Shown in pieces: positions 34,806 to 45,487 of a DNA stretch of 64,000 nt (the first letter of the stretch is position 1; every line of letters begins with the position of its first letter). This DNA is from Petrolisthes cinctipes (Eukaryota > Arthropoda > Malacostraca > Decapoda > Porcellanidae), in the NCBI GenBank assembly GCA_033782935.1, contig JAWQEG010001384.1, positions 312,501-376,500 on the forward strand, in the 5' to 3' direction. The translations under genes and the position numbers were made by a program. The notes under the pieces are model-generated. The model worked only from the letters and a program-made list of their open reading frames with translations. It ran no database searches and was not told where the DNA came from.

Positions 34806-35802
34806 GGGTTAACACGTGCAAACACTAGAACACAGAAGACACGAAACCCATCCTCCCCGAAGGAAAGAAGCGCGGGACACGCCCGCTGTACCCGGGGACC
34901 AGGACACGATCCCCCACCCTCGCGCACCCGACCAGGGAAAAACCCCGTAAAACCAAAACAGCCCGCCACAAGGAGCGGGTAAAAGAGGGCCCCCCGGACA
35001 GAAGGATCCAGAAGGAGGGGGAGGAGGGGACCCGGTAGCCTGAGAAGAAACACTCCAGGCTAAAAATAATGGAAAAACACCAAAAATCAAATAAAAAAAC
35101 CCCGCCCGGGAGAGGAAGAGAGAACCAGGGCACAATTCTCACTCCCCTTTACCGAGAGGGGACACATAATAATCGGGGAAGGCAAGAGGAAGGGCTGCAA
35201 AGACCCCATGTGCTCACCACGTGGGGAGGTGAAGTCCCACGTGGCGCCCACTAACCTCGCTAAAAACCCCAGAAACCCCGATAAAATACACACGAAGAAT
35301 GTACTAGTGGCAGGAGGAAAGGTGAAAGGGGGGGAAAGACGGAGAAAAACTCCGAACAAAGGGGCTGAAAAGCCCCCCTTCGATAAGGAAAAGAGAACTC
35401 AGTCCTAACGAAGAAAAAACCCCCATAAACACCTAAAACCCTCCTAGAATACACACACGATACATCTGCAAAGCAGGCTAGCCACTAGAACACAAAAGAA
35501 ACGATAGCAGGAACACGTGACACAATACCATAGCGTTGCAGCGAGGAGCGTGGATGTTGACTGAGACGTGTTCCGCGACAGAGTGAGCGAGCGGTATTCA
35601 GTGGAGGAGGAGCTTAATACCTCACCGTGCCACCACCAGGTGGCTCCACTATCAGTACAGCGCCAGATTTGAATTTTATTTACTTCTGATGAACGTCACG
35701 GAATTGACCCTTCCAACCCAGATTATGCCTATACGGGGCCTGGGCTTGTGAAGGGGCGTATTCTATAGCAATCCAGCTGTGCTGGTTTCACTATACCAAT
35801 AA
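34806..35802 (-). other. DIRS copy 1 5' leader and terminal inverted repeat
   Basis: Promoter/leader side of the element. 35590-35802 is the inverted repeat matching 28410-28630. No confident frame is seen. Short frames here are GC-rich noise, though an upstream non-coding or coding exon of Gag may be hidden. Confidence 0.5.
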
Positions 35803-36079
35803 TATAATATTCCACACGTGAGGTGAGAACTTAATAACAATATATACTTGAGAGGGACGTGAAATAAAAGAGACTAAACTGCAGCGTCCGCCTGTGTCAC
35901 ACGTCCCATTGTAAAAAGATTAGACAATATTGGCTTGGATTGACTGTTTATCATAAATGTTGCTTGCTGAGATAGTGGCAGCAACAGAAGGAGACAACTC
36001 AGAGACCATCCCAAGTACTGGGAAATGTTAAGTGTGCCTTGTGAAGGAGATAACCGAGAGACCATTCCAAGTAGGCAAG
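35803..36079. other. No feature seen
   Basis: Flank of the DIRS insertion. A segment with CCAAGTACTGGGAAATGTTAAGTGTG and a later CCAAGTAGGCAAGTACTGG hints at a small local duplication (36005-36090). Confidence 0.35.
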
Positions 36080-36612
36080 TACTGGTGGGTGTTAGTGGAA
36101 TTCATAGGAGACGTGCATGTGTGTTACTGATGGTGCACATAAGTGTTATGAAGGGTGGGATGTCTAATGGTTCCCACTCAATTTTTCCCGCAGAGACAAT
36201 ATATAGAACATTGCAGCCTGGCCAGGTGGACTCTGTCCTTACAGAGAAGGGAGGATTCTGATGAGTGGATGTCAGGAGGTCATACATGCAGCCGAGTGTT
36301 ATTTTTGAGTGTTTGGATGGGTTGGTGAGGGATTTGAGTATGGACATGTTTCTGGAGACTGGTTTGGGGTGGGCAGATTGTAGGAAATGATGGTATTTGT
36401 GTATAGTATCGTATACTGGATGTTGTTGCTTGACATGTGTGGGTGGTGTGGGTTTGTGGAGGCTGTAGCAAGTGTTTGTGAGCCTCTCATGTCAAGATGG
36501 TCCTTGATCTTGAGGACTGTGGTTTCATGGTGTAAGATGTCTGTAGGTGTGGGAGCTGTGCAGCCTGTGATTATCTTTAGGGCTTTATTCTGTATTGTCA
36601 GCTTGTATCATT
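36080..36612 (-). pseudogene. Jockey-like LINE relic (C-terminal region of RT protein)
   Basis: On the minus strand from 36612 a frame reads KLTIQNKALKIITGC, then HHETTVLKIKDHLDM and a HHPH segment. This matches the region after the RT thumb in Jockey/CR1-like LINEs (IQNxALRxxTGC ... HxETxxLxIxxHxxM). It then loses frame near 36330. Stops and shifts are frequent. It is a different family from the I-group and RTE-like LINEs in the window. Confidence 0.65.
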
Positions 36613-37230
36613 GAATGAACCACCTTTCATACCACTATGTTTCTTCTCATGAATTACATAGTGTACATTATTATGTATATAATCATTCCAAACAATGTTT
36701 CCCTTTATGTATCTTGTCATAATGTATTGTACAGTTTATCTCATTTCACTGAAAATGCTTTAAATGTCATGTCATGTCAAAAGATATCCAGGATCTGCTG
36801 TACAGTATAAAGAAAACTTTTTCTTACCATTATGTATCTTCTTACAAACTGCATAGTGTACATTATTGTGTATCTAATCATTCCAGACAATGTTTCCCTT
36901 TATGTTTCTATCCATATGCTGCATAATTTATTTCAATATTCTGAGATAAAGACACATTTCTTGTATTATTTCTCCCTGGAATGAGTCTGGTGCATGAAGT
37001 ATTTCTTTGAATACAGCCCTTAATTATGCTATCCATATTGCATAATGTCAATAACAATATGTAGAATACAGATAATTAGTTATTTTTTACATTTATTTAT
37101 GCTGTTTTGAAGAAATGATGAAAATATTGCATGATATACTCGGAGTGACAATGTAATGTTTTGGGTGTACCTAAAGCTCCGCCCACCGCTTATGCCTTAT
37201 ATGCTCCACTCACTGGCTTCACTCAGTTGT
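36613..37230. other. AT-rich, ~190-bp tandem duplication
   Basis: The segment with CATAGTGTACATTATTRTGT and ATTCCARACAATGTTTCCCT occurs at 36655-36710 and again at 36845-36905. No gene seen. Confidence 0.6.
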
Positions 37231-37489
37231 GAAGAGAGGGCCTGGGATGCCGTCTCCAGATTTTATACCTCCATGTTTCCAACTTCCAACAAGTTCCAAC
37301 AATAGTTACAGCTCTCTGAACTCTAATAATGTGCGCCTGTGCGTGTCTGTCTGGCATTCGTTCGTGTGTGTTTGTGTGGCATCCGTTTGTGTGTGTGTGT
37401 GTGTGTGTGTAACATCCAATCGTGTGTGTGTGTGTGTGTCTGTCTGGCATTCGTTCGTGTGTGTGTGTGTGCGTGCGTGTGGGCGGGGC

Positions 37490-38067
37490 GCAAATTCGCG
37501 TTCTGTAACCCATGTCAGTCGCCTCAATCCCTCCTCCTCCTTGTGGCCCTTCAGCCAATCACACAGCAGTGTGTCATATAGGATGCCAGCTGAACAAATA
37601 TATTGTATCACATTGATTTACGTTTTTGATGCATGAATATATAAAAAAACATATATAGCTATCTACATTGTACATGGATTGAAAGAATGAAATAATTAAC
37701 AGAAAAATGAAGACATAGAGGTCATATTGTTTTCTTTTATTTACCTCAAATTAAAAAAAGAAAATAAATAACGAGAGAGCGAGAGAGAGTGCCAACACGG
37801 TCTGTTTACATCATCAGCTGTTTTTCCCGCTCTCCAACTACCAACAAAGTTCCAACAGAAGTTACAGCTCTGTTGAACTCTAACAATGTGCGCCTGTGAG
37901 ATAGATATAAAGGGCTTCTCTTGCCTTGCAATTAAATAAGAACATAATTTCACTCACCTAAGGGTGAATGTAATGAACGAGGAAGAGGCTGAGACGTGGA
38001 AAAACGAGTATAGTAAGTTGAACAAAGTTACCCTAAATGTTGCAAGGTCATACACGAGAAAAGTGTA
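37490..38067 (+). repeat. Left arm of a ~580-nt inverted repeat pair
   Basis: Reverse complement of 38256-38860. The pair shares the dispersed-repeat block seen at 27895-28200. At the inner end both arms carry the same short coding-like segment (here 37955-38067: LRVNVMNEEEAE..WKNEYSKLN.VTLNVARSYTRK). A GT-rich variable region at 37330-37490 lies outside. Confidence 0.85.
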
Positions 38068-38255
38068 TACCTTCTTTTCATTACATAACCGTTCATTACG
38101 ATAACCGTAGGTAAACAGTATGGAGATATCTGTACTGTAACGATAATGTAATCTACGGAAGGCATGGGATTAAAACACAGACTGCTTACCAAGTATATCT
38201 AATCTTTTTTCCAAGGTGACTTTGGTCTCCATGTAGGTATATGATATATTTTTTT

Positions 38256-38556
38256 CTAAACTTCAAATTTTTTCTCGTGTATGACCTTGCAACATTAAGG
38301 GTAACATTGTTCAACTTACTATACTCGTTTTTCAACTTCTCTGCCTCTTCCTCGTTCATTACATTCACCCTTAGGTGAGTGTAACTATGTTCTTGTTTAA
38401 TTACAAGGTAAGAGAAGCCCTTTATATCTAAGGTACAGGCGCACATTATTAGAGTTCAACAGAGCTGTAACTTTTGTTGGAACTTTGTTTGGAGTTGGAG
38501 AGCGGGAAATACAGCTGATGATATAAACAGACAGTGTTGGCACTCTCTCTCATTCT

Positions 38557-38591
<35 letters not shown>

Positions 38592-38860
38592 AGGTAAATA
38601 AAAGAAAACAATATGACCTCTACGTCTTCATTATTCTGTTAATCCATTCTTTCAATCCATGTACAATGTAGGTACTCATATACATATTTTTTATCTATTC
38701 ATGCATCAAAAACGTAAATCAATGTGATGAAATATTTTTGTACAGCTGGTATCCTAAATGGCGCGGTGCTGTGTGATTGGCTGAAAGGCCACAAGAAGGA
38801 GGCGGGGCTGAAGCCACTGACATGAGTTACAGAACGCGACTATGCAACCGGTACGAGCTG
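38256..38860 (-). repeat. Right arm of the inverted repeat pair, with coding-like segment
   Basis: Contains, on the minus strand at 38396-38256, about 45 codons reading LRVNVMNEEEAEKLKNEYSKLN and NVTLNVARSYTRKN. The pattern (L-R-V-x-V-x-x-EEEA ... Y-x-x-x-N-x-x-T-L-x-V-x-R-x-Y) resembles an N-terminal exon of invertebrate zinc-finger SWIM / MULE-transposase-like proteins. That likeness is from memory and weak. Poly-T 38561-38590 marks an expanded run relative to the left arm. The arms are separated by about 190 nt. Confidence 0.7.
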
Positions 38861-39751
38861 TGAGGACCTGCGGCATGTCTGGAAGAGTATATACATAGGG
38901 GGAATTTAGAGCCAATCAACAGCCTGAACTCCCAGCCAGTGATGACGTACAGCAGTGTTTCCCAAACTTTTTTTGTCGTGACCCTGAACACAAATCTATT
39001 TTGACCTGGCGACCCTCAAGGATGAAATATTATTTCAGTATTATTTTAGTCTTATCTATTTGAAAAAAGGTTAATAAATTTTACCATAAGTTACTAATTA
39101 ATAAATACTTGTATATGTTTTGTTCTACCTTCATTTATCGTACTTTATTATTCGCAACTATTTTCCTGTCCCAGTTTGAATGAAGATTTATATTCCACAA
39201 TTATGATGTTACTAATTATGTTTGAATTAGATTCACTTCTAATCTCTCTCTCTCTTATTTATTTATTTATTTATTTTTATGTTTTATTAATTTTGTAGCC
39301 ATCCCGCGACCCTCAGGAGCACCCATGCGACCCTCATTTGGGTCGCGACCATGGGTTTGGGAACCACTGACGTACAGTCTCCTCCACCCCCGCTTTCACC
39401 AGTTCAGCATTGCCAACGTATACACCCGGCATCGTGTGAGCTACCAGTTCCGACTCTCGCATCCGAAACACCTGCCATCAACCCTTACTCTTACTATGTA
39501 ACCAGTGTAGCCTAGATTAAGTGTTATTATTAATAGATTATGTGTTATTTAGGTTAATTTCTATAAGTTGTAAGGAATTGGGTTGTAACTTTGTCTTTAT
39601 GCTTGTAAACTGTATATACATATTAAATCCCTCCTCTCTTCATGACCTATTATCCTCTGTGAACCACATTGGGTATCCGTTCTAACTCTAATTTTATTTT
39701 GATGTTGTGCCTAGTCTCGGGCATGAACTGGAAGATTAACTGGGCGTAACA
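38859..39751 (+). mobile_element. 5' LTR of a Ty3/Gypsy-class element (with MITE insertion)
   Basis: The LTR begins TGTGAGGACC and ends GGGCGTAACA, followed after 5 nt by a primer-binding-site-like TGGCGACCCTGCCAGGA. Removing the 417-bp MITE and one target copy leaves about 470 nt. The right position is supported by the gag relic continuing after the nested LINE. No 3' LTR is seen, so the left boundary rests on the TG...CA rule only. Confidence 0.6.
38953..39369. mobile_element. hAT-type non-autonomous element with 8-bp target duplication
   Basis: The left end is CAGTGTTTCCCAAAC; the right end in reverse is CAGTGGTTCCCAAAC. Both continue to GTCGYGACCC. Direct repeats ACGTACAG flank it at 38945-38952 and 39370-39377. 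TIRs starting CAGTG and 8-bp duplications are diagnostic of hAT. It is 417 bp with no transposase. Confidence 0.93.
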
Positions 39752-39756
39752 TTATA

Positions 39757-39773
39757 TGGCGACCCTGCCAGGA
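39757..39773 (+). promoter_or_regulatory. Candidate primer-binding site of the LTR element
   Basis: TGGCGACCCTGCCAGGA lies 5 nt after the LTR end. TGG plus a GC-rich tRNA-complementary stretch is the usual form in Gypsy-class elements. The matching tRNA was not identified. Confidence 0.55.
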
Positions 39774-39846
39774 TGCTACGGTTTTAAACTACATAGTAAG
39801 TTGTAAGCAAACCTCCCTTCCCCACTCCGTGTTTCAAATGATATAG
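39774..39846 (+). other. LTR-element leader up to the nested LINE
   Basis: Short untranslated leader ending in the target copy ATGATATAG used by the I-group LINE. Confidence 0.5.
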
Positions 39847-40127
39847 GGGCAGTCTCGCTCCAGAATTGGTGGAGTGTGAACGTACTCGTGGCGCTCTGCC
39901 TCCATTCTCGTTTGTGTTGTTGTTCGTGTTGTTTTGGAGCTCTCGTTTGTGTTTTTTGTGTTGTTTGTGAGTTCTTGTTTGTGTGTTGTTGTTTCTGTGG
40001 TGTTGCTGGTGTTGTTTGTCTGTTGTAGTTCTGTGTATAGTTTTGTTGTGATTGTCTGTGTGGGTGTGTGTCCCTGGCAGATTGAGTGTTTAGTTGTTTG
40101 CTTACCATCTAGGCCTTGCCTGGCCTG

Positions 40128-41591
40128 ATGGAGAGTGCGGATTCCTGCTTGGAGGCCGACTTGGCAATGTCGGAGGAAGACGAGTCTCCAATTGAGGATC
40201 ACTGGCCTGAGCTACCTTCTCGCAACCCTCCCCCTCTCTCCTCAGTCACTCCGCAGCTCAGATTGCAACCGTCCACCTCCTCAATCTCTACCAAGCGACC
40301 TGTTGATGCCTCGTCCGACTCCTCGCAGGATTCCGATGGTGTGGACTGTTTGCCTCCAGCTGCCAAGACTGCCAAGGGTGCTTCAGCTGTGCACGACGTA
40401 CCTTCTCTGCCTCACCCTGGTGTTTCTTCTTTGTATACCAACTCCTTGCCCTCGTCCAACCTTCCTGCTTTTGCCCCGAAAGATGCCTATGTCAAACTCT
40501 CCTTCTCTGGAAACCCATCTACAGACACAAAGCTGCGTTGGTTGTCTGATGTCAACAGGGCCTTCCAGTTGCAGAGTGAACTGGCTGAAGTCAAGATGGC
40601 TGCTGTCACCTCCCGGTTTGTCTACATCTCTAGGGAGCGTCAGGACATCATTGATAGAGTGAAGGCTGGTGAATTTTTATCTCTGCCTCTCATTCTTGAA
40701 GACTCACCCGAGAGGCCTCGTAAGTTCCCCAGCTACATCCTCACCCGTTTTCCTATTGATGTTGACCCGAAACTTGCCAAAGGATACCCTGGTGTGTACT
40801 TTGCCCGTCGTTTTTTCCAAGATGGTTCCCCCATTAGCCGTATTGTTGTTGTCTGGAGTCAACCCGATCCACCTCCAAATGAGATTTCCTTTGATTTCCT
40901 CCCTTGTCTTCCACCGTGTGAGGTGAGGAAACTTCATAATGACCAGCCTTGGTGCTACAGGTGCTGGGGAGTTGGGCATATCTCCCGGTACTGTTCTGCC
41001 AGGCCGAAGTGTGCATGGTGTGCCGCCGACCATGATTCCAAGACGTGTCCTGTCAGGGGCGAACCATCACGTCCTGCTGCCTCCACCTCTGAGCCTTCAC
41101 CTCCTGAAGATACGTCTCGATGGAAGTGTCCACGATGCCTTCAGCCAGGGGTTAACGTGTGGCATGGATGTACTCGACGTCAGGCTCGTGTCTCTACTAC
41201 TGCTCCGCCTCCACCACCACCACCACCACCACCTCCCCAGTCTGCTCCTCCTACCAGCCCTGCCTCACCTCCAGACCTGGCCCTCCGTAAGTCTGTTGCT
41301 ACCCTCATGGCACGATGTACGGCTCTTGAAAACCACTTTTCTGCCCTTGAAGCCAGGATTGATGGGCTAGTTGCCACTCAGGCTGCCAATGACTCCAAAC
41401 TCTCCACCTTGGTCGAGGCTCAGCAGGCCATCATCTCAACTGTCACTACCCTTACCGAAAAGATGGATACTGTTGCATCTCGCCTTGAAAAGCTTTTCGA
41501 GTCAGTCCCTTCTCCTGGTCCATCTTCTTCTCCAGGTCGCTCATCTGCCCCCACTCACCGGACTTCTACCTCCAAATACAGAGTTCGTTAG
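40128..41591 (+). CDS. LINE ORF1 (Gag-like RNA-binding protein)
   Basis: 487 codons from ATG at 40128, the first ATG in frame. The N-terminal half is Ser/Pro-rich. The middle (about residues 125-270) is a conserved domain likely equivalent to an RRM/Gag core. Then come two CCHC-type knuckles (CYRCWGVGHISRYC and CAWCAADHDSKTC) and a third C-x2-C pair (CPRCLQPGVNVWHGC). A Pro run at about 41205-41240 follows. A C-terminal heptad-rich segment (LMARCTALENHFSALEARIDGL ...LVEAQQAIISTVTTLTEKMDTVASRLEKL) predicts a coiled coil for trimerisation. It binds LINE RNA to form the retrotransposition particle. The TAG stop lies inside ORF2. Confidence 0.9.
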   Translation: MESADSCLEADLAMSEEDESPIEDHWPELPSRNPPPLSSVTPQLRLQPSTSSISTKRPVDASSDSSQDSDGVDCLPPAAKTAKGASAVHDVPSLPHPGVSSLYTNSLPSSNLPAFAPKDAYVKLSFSGNPSTDTKLRWLSDVNRAFQLQSELAEVKMAAVTSRFVYISRERQDIIDRVKAGEFLSLPLILEDSPERPRKFPSYILTRFPIDVDPKLAKGYPGVYFARRFFQDGSPISRIVVVWSQPDPPPNEISFDFLPCLPPCEVRKLHNDQPWCYRCWGVGHISRYCSARPKCAWCAADHDSKTCPVRGEPSRPAASTSEPSPPEDTSRWKCPRCLQPGVNVWHGCTRRQARVSTTAPPPPPPPPPPPQSAPPTSPASPPDLALRKSVATLMARCTALENHFSALEARIDGLVATQAANDSKLSTLVEAQQAIISTVTTLTEKMDTVASRLEKLFESVPSPGPSSSPGRSSAPTHRTSTSKYRVR

Positions 41592-44500
41592 TGATTGCCG
41601 GCTGGATGTCATCTCCTGGAATGTATGTGGTATCACCAGTTATGCTAAGCTCACTCAACTTAAGGCCTATGTTTTTCGTCATCATCCCAATGTTATTTTT
41701 CTCCAGGAAGCATTTCCTGGACGGCCGCTCGCTGCTGGGCAAGCTCCTCCCCTCTCAGGTTATGTGCCATATGTTCATCTGGTAAGGAATGGTCTCCTGA
41801 CTTACATACATAGCTCCTTGCCACATCGCCTTCTCCGTACCTCCACTGATCCTGACATGACCTTTCAGCTATTTGAGGTTCTACCTGGGAATGGAGTACT
41901 CCAACTATGTAATGTCTATTCTGCCCCAGCTAGACTCACTCATGAGGCTCTTCCTTCTCCAACAGTGCGTGGTATGGTGTATATGGGAGATTTTAATGCT
42001 CGGCATTCTGATTTGGGTGATGGTAATGGCTCTATTAATCGTAATGGTGTTCGTCTCCTTTCATACATCCGCAAGCATCATCTGACACACTGGGACACTG
42101 GTGGTGCCACTCATTGCCGGGGAGGTACTCTGGATTACATCCTCTCGTCTGGCCTGATAGCATCTCAGGTCCTGTGCTCCTCCGTGCCAGACTTATTCTC
42201 TGACCACATTGCTCTTCGGTTTCATTATTCTCTAACTGCTGGGGCAGGTGCTTCAGCCACTCGTTTGCGTATTGCTGTGCCCCCTAAATATTGCCCGACT
42301 TACATCTTATTTATGGCCCATGTATTTCCTATATTTGACATATCATCAGCTGAACAGTTGTACTCTGATCTTGTATCTGCTACTCATGACTTTTATAGGC
42401 TATACGTCTCCCGGCCACACCTCCAGCATCGCCATACTGCCCACTCCTGGACGCTGGATGCACGTATACAGGAGGCAAAGGAGGAGGCTGAACGTGATGG
42501 CCTATTGTTTCAAGCCAACCCAACTCCTGACCTACTCCATCGTTACCAGATGTCTAGGGATGCTTTAGTTGCCCTGCAGGATTGTGCTCACACTGAGTCT
42601 TGGCAGCGGTTCATGGACAGCATCAACCAGCAAACAAGTGTGGCTTCTATGTGGCACCTCATCCGTCGGGTTGTTAAAAAGACACCGGCCACTGCTCGTC
42701 ATCACACTCCTGCCGACTATGCCAAAGAACTTGTCGATGCCTGGTCAGAACAATCTACCCCAGCCAGTCTACCCATCCACATACAAGACGCACTTGCTTC
42801 CCGTGCTGCTGTCCATCGGCTACGTCTAATGTCTGCTCTGTTACAAGATGATGACAATGATGCAGAGGAGATAACTGAGGAGGAGTTGCGTCGTGCTCTC
42901 TCTCGGGGTAGAGCTTCTTCCCCTGGTGATGATGGTATTACTTATGCTGTGCTGCGCCTACTTCAACAAGTTCCTGGGAACCCTCTACTTCGACTGTACA
43001 ATCTTTGTCTTCGTGACGGTTGTGAACCACGAGCCTGGACCAACAGCACAATAATACCCATCCCTAAGCCCGGCACTGCGAAGTTCAGGCCTATTTCCCT
43101 GACTTCCTGTTTCTGTAAGGTTATGGAGAGAATCTTACTCAATCGTCTCATGTACAGACTGCAGGATCGCCTTTCTCCATGGCTGTTTGGTTTCCTTCCC
43201 CAGCGGAGCACACATCACTGCCTAGTCGACCTGTACTCTCGCCTTTCCAGGGACAGTGTGGTGGCCTTCATTGACCTTCGAAGTGCCTTCGATGTTGCTA
43301 ATAGAGACGTCATTTTGGATCAACTGGTTGACTTTAGGATAAAGGGTAACCTACTGCGGTGGATTCGGGGCTACCTGAGTAACAGGACCTCCCGTGTGTT
43401 TTTCAGTGGTGCACTCAGTCCTTTGCGCAGTTTTCATCTTGGTACGCCTCAAGGGGGTGTTCTCAGCCCATTGTTATTTAATATTCTGATGCATCGGTTG
43501 CTCACTTCTCTCCCTGATATTCCTGGAACTACAATTACATGCTATGCTGATGATATCTGTGTTCATTCTACCTCACCAAGGGATCTCCAGCGGTTTCTTG
43601 ACTCCTTCTCTGTGGCCTCCTCTCACTGTGGCATTATTGTCTCCGCAGATAAGAGCAGAATATTCACCTGCCGTCTTCCTCAAGCTCAGCCAGTGTTCAC
43701 CATTGGAGGGACTGTCATTCCCATGTGTTCCCAGTACTGCTACCTGGGTGCGCCAGTCAATATATGGCCGATTGTCCCTGCCAGACCTCAAGACCATCTC
43801 ATTGTCCAGGACTTATTGGGTCGTCTCCAGCGCCGACTTACACCACTTCAATGGCTATCTAACAACTCCTCGGGCATCTCCATCCCAGTAGCCAGGACCA
43901 TCTATATTGCTTTTATCCGTTCAGTTGTTGATTACCTTTCCCCTGCTTTGATTCAACTTCCTCGGGCTACTCTGGAAACTATAGAAAAATTTCAGAATAG
44001 AGCAATGAGAATAATTCTCGGCTGTCCAATGTCGACCAGGATAGTGAACATGCAGCGTGAGTTGCGTCTTCCCCCATTAATCGAAATAATTTATTCTAAT
44101 GTTACTTGCTTCACTGTCAAGTGCCTCCATTTCCCACATCTTTCACCCCATTACTCTCAGTTAGTCAGGACTTCTCTTAGACCAAACTACCCGGTCCCTC
44201 CCATACTGCCTGCTGGACGTACTCTTATAAGGTCTGTTTCCTCTGTGCTCCGTGGTCTTAATATAGATATAATGGTTGCAGACGTCCCCCCAGGGCCCCC
44301 TCCATGGATGCTACCAACACCTGATGTGAGCTTTACACCTACTTCCAAGTCGGAGCTGCCTTCTCTTCAGCGGCAGTTGGCTCTGGAACACATAGAAACA
44401 GTGACTTCCTCCATCACAGATCCATACTGCCTCTACACTGATGGCTCATTGCAGGTGGATGGTGCAGCAGGTTGTGCTGTTTTCTCGCCTGACCTGGAGT

Positions 44501-45273
44501 CACCTCCAGGGGGCTGGGTTGGCCGTCGTCTCTGTAACCACTCTAGCTCAACATTGTGTGAACTGTATGCCATTCTGGATGCTGTTAGTGTTGTTTGTCA
44601 ACGTGGAGTGAATGCTGCCATTTTTTGTGACTCCAAACCTGCCCTTCATTCCCTCTCTAGTGTTCAGCCCACACACTCTACTGTTATTCAGCAGATTTTA
44701 TCGTTTTTGTCTTCATTGCGTCATCGTAACTTGACTGTCAAATTTTTATGGGTGCCATCCCATGTAGGTTTACGTCACAATGGTACAGTTGACAGACTCG
44801 CAAAGGAATCCTGCCATTTGCCTCCTCGTGGTGCTGGACGTCCTCTCTCCCTGACATCTTACCTCTCTAAAGTCCGCTCCGCCGCTCTCCTCCCTGTACG
44901 GCGACGCAGGGATGCAGAGAGGCCCTTCAGCATCTCCATCACCCATTACGAGTCTGTCTGCCATCACAAATATTCCTACCGTCGTCGAGGCCTCATGGTT
45001 CGGAGGCACAATGTAGTCTCTGCTCGTTTGAGGCTTGGCTACCGGCCACCGTGGCAGGTTGCCGGGATGCAGGGTGAGCCTCCCTTCACTGAGTGTCGCT
45101 TGTGTCGAGCGCCTCGGGCTAACACTATAGAGCACTATTGCCTAGCCTGCCCCACTGTCCGACACTTGCTGCCCCAGGGCCTGCCACTTGATGGGGTTTG
45201 TCGACACCTGCTGAACCATCAGGTTCTGGAGGAACTTCTGGTGCGCCACCCTCGTTTTGGCGGATTTAAGTAG
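41389..45273 (+). CDS. LINE ORF2 (endonuclease, reverse transcriptase, RNase H)
   Basis: The frame overlaps ORF1 by about 200 nt if the ATG at 41389 is used. The endonuclease itself begins near the ORF1 stop (DVISWNVCGI, 41610), so reinitiation is possible. Endonuclease motifs are FLQEA (41700), YMGDFNARH (41985) and SDHIALRF near 42200. RT motifs are FRPISLTSCFCKVMERIL (43085), FIDLRSAFD (43270), GTPQGGVLSPLLF (43442) and CYADDI with the catalytic Asp pair (43541). RNase H follows with YTDGS (44433), CELYAILDA, FCDSKPAL and WVPSHVG...DRLAKES (44750-44810). A C-terminal CRLCRAP...HYCLACP zinc-like motif ends at 45155. No internal stop is present. It performs target-primed reverse transcription. 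Confidence 0.95.
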   Translation: MTPNSPPWSRLSRPSSQLSLPLPKRWILLHLALKSFSSQSLLLVHLLLQVAHLPPLTGLLPPNTEFVSDCRLDVISWNVCGITSYAKLTQLKAYVFRHHPNVIFLQEAFPGRPLAAGQAPPLSGYVPYVHLVRNGLLTYIHSSLPHRLLRTSTDPDMTFQLFEVLPGNGVLQLCNVYSAPARLTHEALPSPTVRGMVYMGDFNARHSDLGDGNGSINRNGVRLLSYIRKHHLTHWDTGGATHCRGGTLDYILSSGLIASQVLCSSVPDLFSDHIALRFHYSLTAGAGASATRLRIAVPPKYCPTYILFMAHVFPIFDISSAEQLYSDLVSATHDFYRLYVSRPHLQHRHTAHSWTLDARIQEAKEEAERDGLLFQANPTPDLLHRYQMSRDALVALQDCAHTESWQRFMDSINQQTSVASMWHLIRRVVKKTPATARHHTPADYAKELVDAWSEQSTPASLPIHIQDALASRAAVHRLRLMSALLQDDDNDAEEITEEELRRALSRGRASSPGDDGITYAVLRLLQQVPGNPLLRLYNLCLRDGCEPRAWTNSTIIPIPKPGTAKFRPISLTSCFCKVMERILLNRLMYRLQDRLSPWLFGFLPQRSTHHCLVDLYSRLSRDSVVAFIDLRSAFDVANRDVILDQLVDFRIKGNLLRWIRGYLSNRTSRVFFSGALSPLRSFHLGTPQGGVLSPLLFNILMHRLLTSLPDIPGTTITCYADDICVHSTSPRDLQRFLDSFSVASSHCGIIVSADKSRIFTCRLPQAQPVFTIGGTVIPMCSQYCYLGAPVNIWPIVPARPQDHLIVQDLLGRLQRRLTPLQWLSNNSSGISIPVARTIYIAFIRSVVDYLSPALIQLPRATLETIEKFQNRAMRIILGCPMSTRIVNMQRELRLPPLIEIIYSNVTCFTVKCLHFPHLSPHYSQLVRTSLRPNYPVPPILPAGRTLIRSVSSVLRGLNIDIMVADVPPGPPPWMLPTPDVSFTPTSKSELPSLQRQLALEHIETVTSSITDPYCLYTDGSLQVDGAAGCAVFSPDLESPPGGWVGRRLCNHSSSTLCELYAILDAVSVVCQRGVNAAIFCDSKPALHSLSSVQPTHSTVIQQILSFLSSLRHRNLTVKFLWVPSHVGLRHNGTVDRLAKESCHLPPRGAGRPLSLTSYLSKVRSAALLPVRRRRDAERPFSISITHYESVCHHKYSYRRRGLMVRRHNVVSARLRLGYRPPWQVAGMQGEPPFTECRLCRAPRANTIEHYCLACPTVRHLLPQGLPLDGVCRHLLNHQVLEELLVRHPRFGGFK

Positions 45274-45487
45274 GTCATGATGTAAATATTTGTCTGTATG
45301 CTTGTGTTTCATTCTGTTATGTTTTCGTGATGTGTGTGTGTGTGCGTATGTGTGTGTGCTTGTGTGTGTGTGTGGTCATTGTGTTCTCGTGAGTCCCGCC
45401 TACCCTTGTGTACTGTTGCCTGCCTATTGACTGACTCTATGGCGCAATGAATTTAAAAAAAAAAAAAAAAAAAAAAAAATGATATAG

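Larger units (their letters stand above)
28380..35802 (-). mobile_element. DIRS-like tyrosine-recombinase retrotransposon, copy 1 (7.4 kb)
   Basis: Coding on the minus strand: Gag, then RT-RNase H with a methyltransferase-like tail, then tyrosine recombinase (YR). Ends are inverted repeats with AGTGAAACCAGCACAGCTGG and GATTGCTAT; there is no target-site duplication and no LTR or integrase. Comparison with copy 2 (49976-56724) fixes both ends at GCATTTGTCGCGG and CCAATAA. DIRS elements use YR-mediated insertion of a circular DNA intermediate and are known to be common in decapods. This copy has an 18-nt deletion in RNase H and lost an upstream ATG, so it is probably defective in cis. Confidence 0.93.
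39847..45476 (+). mobile_element. Full-length I-group LINE (about 5.6 kb)
   Basis: Bounded by AAATGATATAG at 39836-39846 and 45477-45487 (8-11 bp duplication, As ambiguous). There are two overlapping ORFs: Gag-like with zinc knuckles, and endonuclease-RT-RNase H. A GT-rich 3' UTR and a 25-nt A tail follow. The apurinic-type endonuclease combined with RNase H puts it in the I superclade (I/Nimb/Loner-like). Both ORFs are open, so this copy may be young and potentially intact. Three other truncated copies of the same family lie in the window (1938, 17130, 26498). Confidence 0.95.

Noticed and set aside
33927..34982. Plus-strand Arg/Glu-rich frames over DIRS Gag
   Set aside because: GC-rich antisense shadows of the Ser/Arg-rich Gag region.
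44770..45135. Antisense open frame over the LINE
   Set aside because: Shadow of ORF2; a similar shadow occurs opposite the truncated copy at 2735-3322.
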